The notes beneath the pieces were generated by a model. It ran no database searches and had not been told where the DNA came from. It was given only the letters and a program-made list of their open reading frames with translations. Below, in pieces: positions 1 to 16,302 of a DNA stretch of 64,000 nt. This DNA comes from Punica granatum (Eukaryota; Streptophyta; Magnoliopsida; Myrtales; Lythraceae): the NCBI RefSeq assembly GCF_007655135.1, contig NC_045129.1, positions 3,472,001 through 3,536,000 of the forward strand, in the 5' to 3' direction. Positions within the stretch are counted from its first letter, which is position 1. Each line of letters begins with the position of its first letter. Both the position numbers and the translations under genes were made by a program.

Positions 1-1
1 T

Positions 2-1461
2 GTTGGACAGGTCTCGAGTATGCAGATAGGGTCTTCTCGAAAAGATATTAATGGAGCTGGAGTAGAAAGATCTGCTCTTGTTAATGGAAGAGGAGGTGCT
101 ATACTGCAAAGGGAGTTTTCGGGCTTGGAGTTGGGTGAACTACGTCCTGAGGAGGCTCCATTGAAGAGGCCATTTGAAAGGAAAGGCTCATTTAAGCAGT
201 CAGAACACAAATCCAACAATTCAGAAAACCGGAGCATGGACCCGGGCAGACGGAAAACGCCTGGGAAGTTGAACATCGACTCAGGCAAGCCATCAACGCC
301 AAATTTATCTAGAAAGCGAACAACAGAACGTCGAGAAGATGACTCAACAGTGCCTGTTCCGCAAGGGATGCAGTCTCAATTGCAATATCCTACCAAGGGA
401 GATCATGGAGATGGCAGTGCACAGATAAGTAAAAAGGTGAATGTTAGTAAATCTATGAGGAATGGGCCACAACAACTTGATTCTACACAGGGTTTGTTGT
501 CTCAGTCTGTGAAAGATAGCAAAAATCAAGCAGGTAATATAAACACGTGCATGTCCAATGGACAGAAGGAGGCAGGTTCTGCTGATTATGGTGGTGGCCT
601 GAAGCAGAGAGAATCTTCTTCTGATGAAAATAGCTGCTCTTATTCAAAGTATGACAAGGATGAGCCCGATCTAAAGGGGCGGATAAAGGATTATTCACAG
701 TAAGTTCATCTCACACTTTTTGGTCCCCTCACTTTGAACCTAGTTCTGATGAGAATATTGTGATGTACCAATGCTGGGATTCTTATCTGTTCCTATGACA
801 GGTTTGAGGAGTATGTGCAGGAGTATCGGGATAAATACGAGAGTTATTGCTCCATCAACAAGATTCTGGAGAACTACAGGTACTTTAATTACCCTGAAGA
901 TTTTACTTGCAGTTTGTTCCTTTTCTTTGCTTCAGAAGAAAGTGTTAAAATCACTTATTTAATCACAGAAACAAGTTCCAGAAGATGGGGAAAGAACTTG
1001 AGTTTGCAAAAGGTCGGGACTTGGAAAGATATAATAAAGCTTTGGCACAGTTGAGGGACTCCTACAGGCGGTGTGGAGTGGTAAGTAGCTACAGCTTATC
1101 CTTGTCTTGATCTCATCCATTGATGAAGATCATTTTCAAAATATAACTTGATGAATTGTTTCAAGAGCTTCCCATATTACTTCTTGTCTTCTAAGTTCAG
1201 ATTCATGAGTTGATCAGTGGTTTGGTATTCTAAGACACGCACGGTTCTGTGCTCTGCAGAAACACAAGAGGCTGAAGAAAATATTCGTCGTGCTTCATCA
1301 AGAGCTTAAGGTAAATCTTAATTTCACCACTGCCCTAGTGTTGTCATTGTCAGTTTCCGTAGCTCTTCCTTCATCATCTCAAAAAAATTTCCTCATTTTA
1401 CCTCTTGCAGCACCTTAAGCAGATGATGAACGAATTTGCACAAACATATTCGAAGGACTGA
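2..1461 (+). CDS. Occludin/ELL (OCEL) domain protein, 3' part of gene
   Basis: Partial gene entering from the left edge. Exons read: 2-699 (open from the edge), 802-879, 969-1080, 1260-1310 and 1411-1461 (TGA); all junctions are GT-AG and keep frame. The visible N-terminal part is about 230 residues of low-complexity, Ser/Lys/Asn-rich, probably disordered sequence. The last four exons give a compact helical, highly charged domain starting FEEYVQEYRDKY, continuing with an ENYRNKFQKMGKELEF-like helix and a KHKRLKKIF segment, and ending about 97 residues later in AQTYSKD. This is the signature of the OCEL domain shared by animal occludin and the RNA polymerase II elongation factor ELL. In plants the family is poorly studied; an ELL-like transcription role is inference. 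An imperfect TTATTG/TTA repeat lies in the presumed 3' UTR (1751-1786). Confidence 0.82.
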
Positions 1462-2380
1462 AGTTGTTTGTTCATCACATGCGACACACTGAAAGCTTAT
1501 TTGGGCCTTAAATCGGGAAAAAGTTCTGTGGCGCTCAGAGTATTCGTTCACTGCAGTAATTATCAGGAGTGTTTCTTCCTGCTCATTCCTATAGATCCCC
1601 ATCCCCTTGGCCCGTGAACAGAAATTAACCTCCCTCGAGCTGCTGAATCGCCCATGCAACAATTTTTTCAATGTCGAAGGGGATGCAATCAAAGAAGACT
1701 GCAGCTGTAATCAGTTTGCACATAAACTAAAAATTTTGTAGTCAGTCACCATTGTTATTGTTATTGTTATTGTTATTATTATTATTTTTTTTTTTGTTAT
1801 TACTTTTCCTTTATGGCTTTTTTCCACACTAATCTTTTCCCCTCTGTGTTGGTGCTGGGACAACCTCGTCCCCTGATTGGGAGTATAGAAATCGATGTAA
1901 TTAAACCTGTTTAGTGGTAGCAGTTGCTGATGTTCATAGAAATATAATTAACTCCATTCTTATCTCCTTCATTTCGGGAAAGTTAATGTAAACTAGTCGG
2001 TTCTGTTACTCAAAGTTGTCCAATATCTTTCCTAGTTAATGAGGAGAAACAGGTTGTGATTCTGAGACACGATATAACTCGAGGACGCGATGCACATGCT
2101 TCGATCATGGGTCCGGTGTGGAATCTCGTAAAAGGAAAAAACGGCACGGATCGAACCGGATTCTTCTGAACCGGGGTGGGCTTGATGATAAGTTGTGCCA
2201 ATTGTTTACGGGCGTGGGCGTGTGCAATAAATTTTCGAGGAAAACGTAGTGATTTACATTCCAACAAAGTTGATTAACTGCCGTTGGTTTGATAGAGCAG
2301 AGAGCAGGGGAAGAGACCCGACCAAAGAAGATTTTCACCACTCAAACCCCCCACTGATCATTCACACAACAACGACCAGA
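1462..2380. other. 3' UTR of the OCEL gene and intergenic promoter region
   Basis: No coding sequence is supported. The left part is the 3' UTR, with a TTATTG/TTA microsatellite at 1751-1786 followed by a T-run. The remainder up to about 2380 is the likely promoter of the GDH-like gene. Short open frames here lack codon bias and known motifs. Confidence 0.6.
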
Positions 2381-3723
2381 AGCTTCTCTCTCTCTCGCTC
2401 GCACGCTCTCTCTCTCTCTCTCTTCACGACATCAGCAGCAACAGGCCAAAGAGAGAATCAACCCGAAAGAGGAATCTGAACGACTGTCGGGGCGACAGTC
2501 TTTTCACGACCGACGATCTGAATTTCCGGCTCCTGCTGTTCAGTGACACGCTGAGCAAAATGAAGGGCCCCCCTTTGAGACAGTTTCTAGTCTGAAGCAA
2601 CTGGGGCTCTTCGTTTGAGGTACTTTGTTCTGATCTTTTTCGATTTCGGGGTTCTGGGATTCTCCGAAAATTGGATGGTGAATTGTGGGTGTCTTGAAAG
2701 GAGCTGACTTTTTCCATTAGCTCGGTTCTGGCACCTCCTTCTTTGGGTGGGGGGCGTGATGGAGATGGAAATATTCAAGCTTTGTCTTCTCCATTTCTTC
2801 TTCTGAGTGCTCTGAAGGATTCATCCCCGAGCGCAATACTGCAACTTCATGTTTTCAGTGCACTTTGGTGGGCTTCTGCCCTGTTTTTTGAGTTCACTAT
2901 CATTAGCTCGGTGGGTTTTGTTCTTGTGTGGTGCCTAATTGAGCTAGACAGCTGATACGTCACATTGGGTCTTTCAATTTGTTGAGAAAGAGAGTTGTAC
3001 ATTAGCATCATCTATGCTGCGGAGCATCTTTTGGTCGTGGATAGGACTTAGGAGTCCATGAATCAGTTTGGCCATGAAAAATATAGCTTTCTTGAGCAGA
3101 AATGAGCTAAGAATTTTTCTTTTCCTTTCCAACTTCTCTGGGTACAAAAGTAAATTTTTGCCTTTTCGATTGGTGAAAACGCTTTCTGAAGTCCATTTGT
3201 ACGAATATTTGCCTTGTTTGCAGTAAGCCTGAAGAAATAGGGAGTAAGGGGGAAAAAAATAAAGGAGGAGAGCTTTAATCGGGGGAGATAGAAAGGCAGT
3301 AAATTCTAGTGGCAGAAATTTAGAGCAGCAAAAGTTTTCAGTGAATAGGTTTCTTAGTCCTGACTAGCTCTCAGTCCCTCATGTGTTCTCTGTAGTTAAG
3401 AGTCTTTGTGCATCTGTACACGCGAAGACCATGCTTTAAGAAATGATGAGAAGTGTACTTATTTTGTATGAGATTCTTGCTGGTAATATGATACTCAATG
3501 ATGTAACAAGATCCTGACCGTTGCTTGATTGATTTTTTCGCTAATAGTAAATAGAAAGTCAGGCAGTTAAGGTTTTTTTTTTTTTTTTGTGAAACTAACA
3601 TGTTATCAGGTGCTTCTTTTCAGTTCTTGAGTGGGGATAATTCTTTCAGGAGGTAGCTGAGGAACTCGAGGTCGTGGTGAAGATTTCTGATGCTGCATGT
3701 TGCTTCCTCCCGGTGGGTTAGGG
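2381..3723 (+). promoter_or_regulatory. CT-rich start region and intron-bearing 5' leader of the GDH-like gene
   Basis: A CT/TC microsatellite runs from about 2384 to 2425, as is common near plant transcription starts. It is followed by a perfect 7-bp inverted repeat (GACTGTC/GACAGTC, 2482-2500, 5-nt GGGGC loop) that would form a leader hairpin. A good splice donor context at about 2620 (TTTGAG/GTACTTTG) and acceptors around 3610-3622 suggest one leader intron of about 1 kb. No protein of more than about 70 residues is plausible here. The transcription start and the leader intron are inferred. Confidence 0.5.
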
Positions 3724-9351
<5,628 letters not shown>

Positions 9352-11450
9352 TAAGAGGACCCCAGAATGCATGCAAGGAAGAGTCATTGCTATTCCTCTT
9401 ATCATTATCCGCCTTCTTAACGAGTCTCGGAGGAGGCATGTCTTATTGAGTCTCAAAGGGGAGTGGGAAACGCAAACTCACACATCTGCACTTCTGGGTA
9501 TGAGTTGAAGTAGTGTAGGTCTCTCTGTATCATACACATGTATTCATAGACAGCAGCTTTCTTTGTTCTTTATTTTTATATTTTTCTTTTTTCCAATATG
9601 ATTGGGATAGGACACAGACCGGGTTGCCATTGCCTGTCGGAAACGCTTTTGTTGTGGATGATAATGTCTGATCTGATGCTGGAATTTGTAACGCAATCAG
9701 GAATCTTAACTGTAATGAGTTACTTGTATACCAAAATGTCACCTTTTGTGGAGGATTTGTTTTCCCTTCTTTTATTAGGCGACGTTCGGCACTTTCCCGG
9801 TAATCACATTACTAGTAATGTACATTACTTGAAGATAGATTCTCACCAGTCAAATTGCCGGTAATCTACATTCACATGTTCGGTATCCGTCACATATGAA
9901 GAATTGGGAATGAGAAACATTATGGTGTTCTTGAGCTTTGCTTGAATGTAGCTGTGTGAGTTAATAGAGACATGAAATTGATAGAATCCCAATGAACTTG
10001 ATGGAGCATTTACCGTTGAAATCCTTGTCGATGAGGCTCTAAGAGGAAACAATCCATTAAGCATCTTTTCGCCTGTCTTCATTTGATGCAGAGGTAGTGT
10101 CTCGCACACGTGATGGGACAATAAATATGTTATTTACTTCATGGATTAGTTTGTTGTAAAATAAGTACATAATAAAATAAATATTACAACTAACGATAAT
10201 ATTCGAATATTACGGAAATATCTAAGGAAGTATGTAAAGAAGGATTTCGATTACTTATTGCTATTTAATCGGTGAATGAGTACTCGTCATTTTTAAAAAT
10301 TCAAAAATTATTTATAATTATTTAACATTGTGCCAATTTAATTTGTTACTACAAATATAAGGTTCGCATTATTTTTCAAAGCCAAAAAGAAAACTCTAAG
10401 GAATATTACTTAGGCGATGCCCATTTTACATATAATCTTTTATTATACGTCAAGAGAAAATAGAATAAAATGTGTTTAAATCTCAATGAACTTAAACTTT
10501 TTTTCCAGATAAACCTTTAAAATTTATAGTAATCTCATAAAAGTTCAGTCGAGTAAATAGTGCATTGAATTGATTAGGCCAGTGAAAAAGTAATCTGATG
10601 TAAATGCTGAAATTTAAAATTCTAATGCTTTTATTAAAATGCTGAAATTAGATTTTCTACTTTTTAGAAACTAAAAATCATTTCTTAAAAATCTATATTG
10701 GTAATTGAGATTATCTATCGATAGTTTATATGAGTATACTTATAAACTGTCTAATAATTATTCACCGTAATAGATTTAAAAGTTAAGCATTAAAAAATTA
10801 CAATATAAGAAATCAACTTTTTGTAGTCTATATAAACTTTAAAGTTCATGACATTTTTTTACATATATACCTTCTATTTATAATATTTTCTTCACTAATT
10901 TTGTGCGATACACAGGTTCAATAACTTGTACGTGTGTTTATATATATCTACAGTTTGGTTCGAAGTCTGGGAAAGTGGGAAAAAATTTACATACTCATAC
11001 TTACTTTATTATTTTTTTATACATTTTACTCAATTTTCGGAGAATAAGAAAATAAAAAGAAAGAAATTTGTTTTATTAATTAATTTAAAATTTAAAATAA
11101 TTATATATAATTGTTCATAAATATATTTATATATATATCCATTATTTCTTTTTTTTTCAACTCGAACACTCTCATACCTTCCTCATCCTAATGATATTTG
11201 CTCCATTATTGTAGCAGGTGACCTATTTTCAGTTGATCGTAAAGATAGGTAAGACATGCTAATTTCCGAGAATGAACAAAAAATAAAATGAAGGGGCCTA
11301 TACGAAAAGTAATTAAAAGTTTGTGGAGGAACCTATAAAATGTGACAATAAGGTATCAGAAATGAAAATAAAATGAGAACTGAAGATATATATATATATA
11401 TATATATATATAATAAAAAACCATCGACTGTCTGAGTCTTTGACAGACAA
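9352..11450. other. 3' UTR of the GDH-like gene and AT-rich intergenic DNA
   Basis: The first ~350 bases are probably 3' UTR. From about 10130 the sequence is strongly AT-rich with short homopolymers and no supported ORF, tRNA or element end. A TA microsatellite lies at about 11388-11412, shortly upstream of the eL28 gene. Confidence 0.6.
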
Positions 11451-11453
11451 CGT

Positions 11454-11462
11454 AAACCCTAG
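11454..11462 (+). promoter_or_regulatory. telo-box (AAACCCTAG) upstream of eL28
   Basis: The motif AAACCCTAG lies 122 nt upstream of the eL28 start codon. Telo-boxes near the transcription start are an established feature of plant ribosomal protein and translation-factor promoters, so the position and the gene class agree. Confidence 0.65.
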
Positions 11463-11583
11463 CCGACGTAAGTAAACTACCATTGATGCTGCACGCTTCT
11501 TCCTTCCTCTGGTTTGAGAGATCTGAAGTTGTCAATCTGTTGTTATCTGGTGCAGGTGAAGAAGAAGGGAGACAGGAGGAGAG

Positions 11584-13110
11584 ATGGCGGCGTTGCCGGG
11601 GCAGTTGATCTGGGAGATTGTGAAGAAGAACAACTCTTTCCTTGTGAAGGAGTTCGGGAGAGGAACTGCCAGCGTTCAGTTCAGCAAGGAGCCCAACAAT
11701 CTCTACAACCTCAACTCGTACAAGCACTCTGGTACGACTCGTTCCTGCTTGAGAAATGGCTAATGGGAATCTCGCAGTCATGGCAAATTGTTTTCCTTTG
11801 CATTGCAAGTATGTAAATTAGAGAGCTGTGACGAGTGTGCGGTGGATCTTTGCCTTAATGAATAGATTCCCTGCAATGCAATTGTGTTTGGTGTGTGCGA
11901 TCAGTTCTCTTCGGAGCTGATAGAATATGAGGTAGAGAATTTGTTGTGCTCATTTCGTGTTTAGGCCGGTCTGATTGCCTGTTCCCGAATGAAAGCAAAG
12001 CTTGTTATATCATCTAATCTCAAAGTTAGTATTTTTTATGTATTGCATTCAGTAACACTCTGTAGCTCCATGGTTCTCTTGGTTCGGACTTTTGCTTTGA
12101 TTTTCTCATGAATGGGGATCTTCCTGTTGGGATTTTGCAGGCTTGGCTAACCGTAAGACTGTCGCCATCCAACCTGAGGGGAAGGAGCAGGCGGTGTTAC
12201 TCGCCACCACCAAGACCAAGAAGCAGAGCAAACCCGCGCAATTGCTTCACAAGTCTGTGATGAAAAAGGAGTTCTCCAGGATGGCCGAGGCTGTCGTCAA
12301 CCAGGTAATGTCCTTCTCTTTGTTTTGGTTCGATGCTGTACTAGATTCATGCTCGATGTTGGTCTTCTAATTGTTGATTTTTGTTGCTTTGTTGATTGAC
12401 GTATTTTGTTTGTCTCGTCTTTGAAAAATCAAGCAAGACGGACGATCCTTTCAACAATTTTTTTACTCTTGACATTCTTTATCATTTTTATGAGCAGCTG
12501 CTTCAGTGATGAGCCGTTAGCATGCAAGAAGAACCTCTTTGTGTGGTTTCTTCAATGAAATCTACTTGTTACGCTTGGCTTCTGAGATCCAACTTCGTAG
12601 CATTTAGTTTGCCAATCCACGATTTCTTTGTTGTATCAGTGCTTGACCAATCTGGGAAAGCTATTGGCTATTTATACGTGGCAGAAATACGGTTTGGATT
12701 GCTTAACTGTGTTATTCACATAATTTACATATTATCTTCCAAAAGGATTATATTGTCTGATTTTGTAGGATAGTTCTGCGCTTGCAAAATCATTTTCTTG
12801 CCGACCTTGAGCTGCTCTCTTTTCCTGAATTGCTGTTCTTTCTTCCCGAGTCTTAGCTATGAACTCTCTTTTACGAGCAATAAAAGTTCTGTTGTGGTGA
12901 TATCATCTCCTTTTGTGCTTGTGGGCTATTCTCCTTTTCTGATGCTTACGCTTGGATTCTCTGCTTCAGGTGGGAGACAACTACTATCGGCCTGACCTCA
13001 AGAGCGCGGCCCTTGCAAGGTTGTCTGCTGTTCACAGGAGCCTCAAGGTTGCCAAGTCCGGAGTCAAGAAGAGGAACAGGCAAGCCCTCAAGGCCCGTGG
13101 CAGGAAGTGA
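11584..13110 (+). CDS. RPL28: 60S ribosomal protein eL28
   Basis: Three exons: 11584-11731, 12141-12304 and 12970-13110, total 453 nt, 150 aa, GT-AG introns. The protein begins [20 protein letters not shown], has the family core [19 protein letters not shown], a central Lys-rich segment ([12 protein letters not shown]), and ends in a basic tail ([14 protein letters not shown]), matching the length and order of eukaryotic eL28. It is a structural protein of the large cytosolic ribosomal subunit. The ATG follows a purine-rich leader and is the first that gives this N-terminus. The promoter has a telo-box and a TA microsatellite. No anomaly was seen. Confidence 0.95.
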
Positions 13111-14228
13111 AATTGATGAGCTCTGTTAGACGATTTCTCTCCCCCTTTTTGTTTCCTCTGGTTAGCTTGTTCTATGAATAGTAGAATACACTTTTTCCGC
13201 TTAATGAACCGTGTTCGAAAGAAGATGCTTCTATGGCATTGCTTTGTGAAATTGTGAGAGAGAGATTGGTTATGAATGATTTGTTATCCGCTTCTGCCCC
13301 TTTATGATTGATGCACTACATTTAGTTTATCTTTTTAATGAAGCCGCAGTATCCAAACCACAGATTGAACTAGTGTCCTCTTGACTTTGTCGGAGTATTA
13401 GCAAGTAGGATGACCCTTTCTCGCAACCTTTTGGGCCTGTGATGTGTAGATTGGTTGGCATCGTGGCTCGATGATGAAGACTAAAGTTCTCTAGTTGATG
13501 GCATATCCGTGTAGCATGTGATAATTCTTCGGTTTACTTGATTGGCTTAAGTCACGCAATGAAGTGCACGTTTTAATTTCAGGCTATTTTATTAACCAAT
13601 AGATATATACACACACATGTAAATGTAGGCTTTATTTTTGTACTTGACCCATTCCTCCAACTACTTGTTCTCCAAGATGAAGCCACCTAATCATTATTCC
13701 ATCAAGTTGTCCTGTCTTTTCTGTTGCCTGATTTTCTAGGAAATCACGGATTACGGGGGAAAAATTTGCATTTGACTAAGCTGGAATGTTCTCAAACAAA
13801 AATGTAAATGCCTCGGAATATTTATTCCATATGCCCACGGAAAATTATATGAATCTATGTGATACCACCAAATTGTCCGGTGGAGGGCCTTTAACAGGGA
13901 TTGCTAAATTCATAAATCTCAAAAACGAACTTACTATTGATCAACATTAAGAAATTTATATATTTTAAGAAATATTATATACGCGATATCAGTTTAACCT
14001 AGTAATTCATTGTTAGTACTGTCGTTAAAAATAATAATTAAAAAAAAAAGAAGAAGAAAATGAAAAGTGAAACAAAATAAGTTCCCTCACATGAATACAT
14101 ACATTGCGCGGTTTATTGTATATACCAGAAACACGATAGAACACCGAACGTAACTTTGAAAAAGTCTAAAGTCAATACAAGTGACTTGCACAACTTCCAA
14201 TTATTCCCTTCCCTCGTGTGTGTGTGTA

Positions 14229-14260
<32 letters not shown>

Positions 14261-14323
14261 AGTATGTAGGAATGACGAAGGATCTTCCAAACTAATCCGG
14301 GAACAAGAAAACTCGCAGCAGCC
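13111..14323. other. 3' UTR of eL28 and intergenic DNA
   Basis: 3' UTR (to roughly 13,320), then AT-rich intergenic sequence. A TG/TA microsatellite at about 14217-14262 sits ~60 nt upstream of the next start codon and could provide the TATA function. No gene is supported. Confidence 0.55.
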
Positions 14324-14680
14324 ATGTCCGTTAAGAAAACTCTTTCCCTCACCAGATTGGAGACCAAGAAAACCGCCATGGCCCCGATGAAAGTGAAGAA
14401 GACTCGGTCCCTCACCGGCAGCTCTGAGACCTCGGACAGTTCTCATGGCTCGAAGAAGCCGCGGAAGGACTCCAAGCAATGCTTTTCATTCATGAGGGAG
14501 ATCACCATAGAGCCCGAAGGGGCGAGGTCCCTCGCGAAGGTAGACTCAGGGAAGCTGAAGGCCGAGATCGTGAGGTGGGCCAAGAGGGTAGTGTTGTATG
14601 CTCGCCAGGTCAGTGGCAGGATAGGACGGTCCATGACCATGAGTTCACGCACAGGGTCGAGCAACGAAAGTAGGCCATAA
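14324..14680 (+). CDS. Small basic protein of unknown function
   Basis: Single-exon frame of 118 codons plus stop. The N-terminal half is Lys/Ser/Thr-rich and low-complexity, with two related LSLTR/RSLTG segments. The C-terminal half holds a predicted amphipathic helix, residues ~83-101 (KLKAEIVRWAKRVVLYARQ), the kind of short conserved block seen in plant-specific small unknown proteins. There is no signal peptide or membrane segment; the high Lys/Arg content is compatible with a nuclear or nucleic-acid-associated protein, which is only a guess. The upstream TA repeat could serve as TATA box. Support is codon composition (GC-rich third positions like the neighbouring genes) and the helix; I do not recognise a named family. 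Confidence 0.6.
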   Translation: MSVKKTLSLTRLETKKTAMAPMKVKKTRSLTGSSETSDSSHGSKKPRKDSKQCFSFMREITIEPEGARSLAKVDSGKLKAEIVRWAKRVVLYARQVSGRIGRSMTMSSRTGSSNESRP

Positions 14681-16050
14681 CCATTGTTGAGGCTTAACAT
14701 TGTTCTATTTCGATCATGGCCCAGTGTTGAAAGCTGGCTGCAGGAGATGAAGCCGAAGTCGACTGAACGGACAGAATAGAATTGATCGGACAAAGAAGAA
14801 GACGGATGTATGTGTATTGAAATGGGATTGAAGAGAGCAGCTCATTCCATTGAATGGTATTTATCGGCTTGGAGATGCTTCGTTGATTTTGTAAGATGTT
14901 ACTCTGTAAATATTGTAAAGTTGCTGCAAATAAACATATAAAAAGGAAACAATCATTTGATTATCTATGTATTCGGCCTTATGTTGTGTTAATTTGAGTA
15001 GCCCTCGGCCCCTCGCTTTAATCCAACCAATACAGTTGTTCGCGCATGTAGATTTTACCATACGGCGTATGCAACCAAGACCTAGAGAAGTTGAAGTTGA
15101 CGACTGGCCTATCGAATATCTGTTTTCCCCTATCCTCCAAAGTCCATCCTTTCCTGTTATGTCCGCCAGCATAGCTAGGCATATTGCAGCAGACATGAAG
15201 TTTTGATGTCTGCAACTTTTGTAGTGTCAAACACTAACATATCGAGTCACCTCGAGCTAGCAGGAGGATTGGATTAAGGATGCGTAACATCGAGCAACTC
15301 CAACAAGAAGTTGATGCTCAAGCTGTCTGATCTACCATATATAGTATATCTATACTCTGCCCTTACTTATCCACCTGCCATCGGACATGGACGCATAGCA
15401 CAAAGGTTTTCAGGTGACTGCAACCGATAATCCAGCAGCCATGAGTCTTCAGATGACTGCAAGTTTGCAACCGATCTCTTTCCCGACACCCAGACAAGCA
15501 CCTTTAGGCTTCATGGCAACCTCCAATGGATGCACGTCTTTCTTAAATTCAGTTGATCGGCTCTTTTACTCCGACAACAGGCACATACTGATATATTGTA
15601 TTGTTCAAGAGTCAGGCACTCTCCGAGGTTGCTCGCCATCAGATTAGAGCCTGCCTTCAAACAATCAGCACGAGTCCGTATAAGTGCTTGGATACGAAGA
15701 GAAAGCATACTGCCTTGTTAGGAGAAGGGTCAAGGGATAAACAATCGAGCTTCATCGGGGATCAACCTTTCCCGAACTCCTCCTACTGCAAGCAAGCATA
15801 AAGGTGAAATGCAAAATCGAGCTACCAGCACGCGATAATAGGACGTCTTTGCTATCATGACAGAAGGTCGAAACGCAACGACAAGTCATGGTCTGACAGG
15901 GAGAAAACCAAGGCTTCCGGGTTTGTCGATCGGGATGGTCCTATGATGTTCCTTTTTCTTTTTTGCGCTTTAGTACACGCCACATAATATCGGAACAAAA
16001 TTAACATTACAGAACGGGTGTTCTGTGAAAGGGCTGGCCTTTCTTGTAAT
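14681..16050. other. Intergenic DNA without supported genes
   Basis: Contains the presumed 3' UTR of the small basic protein gene and non-coding sequence. A short imperfect local duplication (GACTGCAA...CCGAT type) occurs at about 15413-15475. Frames of 60-110 codons on both strands have no recognisable motif and overlap each other. Confidence 0.5.
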
Positions 16051-16077
16051 CGGAAAATAATAATAACGGCTGACTAA

Positions 16078-16118
16078 TGGGCCATTTATTTTAAAGCCCA
16101 AGAGCATGCACATGGGCT
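16078..16118. promoter_or_regulatory. Cluster of three site II (TGGGCY) elements upstream of CHMP1
   Basis: TGGGCC at 16078-16083, AGCCCA (reverse of TGGGCT) at 16095-16100 and TGGGCT at 16113-16118, about 185-225 nt upstream of the CHMP1 ATG. Site II motifs are bound by TCP factors and are enriched in plant housekeeping and cell-proliferation promoters; here the claim rests on motif match and spacing only. Confidence 0.5.
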
Positions 16119-16302
16119 CACATGCACCCGGACCATGATAAATTCTTCCCCCTGAGACCTTCATCGCCATCATCATCAGGTCTTCCACGGCGAGCAGTTC
16201 GATTTTCCTTAGCGACGACGATCAAATCGAAAATTCATACCGATAAGCCCTCTTAGGTCCTCCGATCGATCGCCCTCCACCGTCACCCTTCGATCGCCAG
16301 CG

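Noticed and set aside
3697..3723. Upstream in-frame ATG of the GDH-like gene as the start
   Set aside because: It would add nine residues (MLLPPGGLG) not typical of the family; 3724 gives the expected MNS start. It cannot be excluded without transcript data.
11356..11808. 150-codon minus-strand ORF over the eL28 first exon
   Set aside because: Antisense to a confirmed exon and crossing the TA microsatellite.
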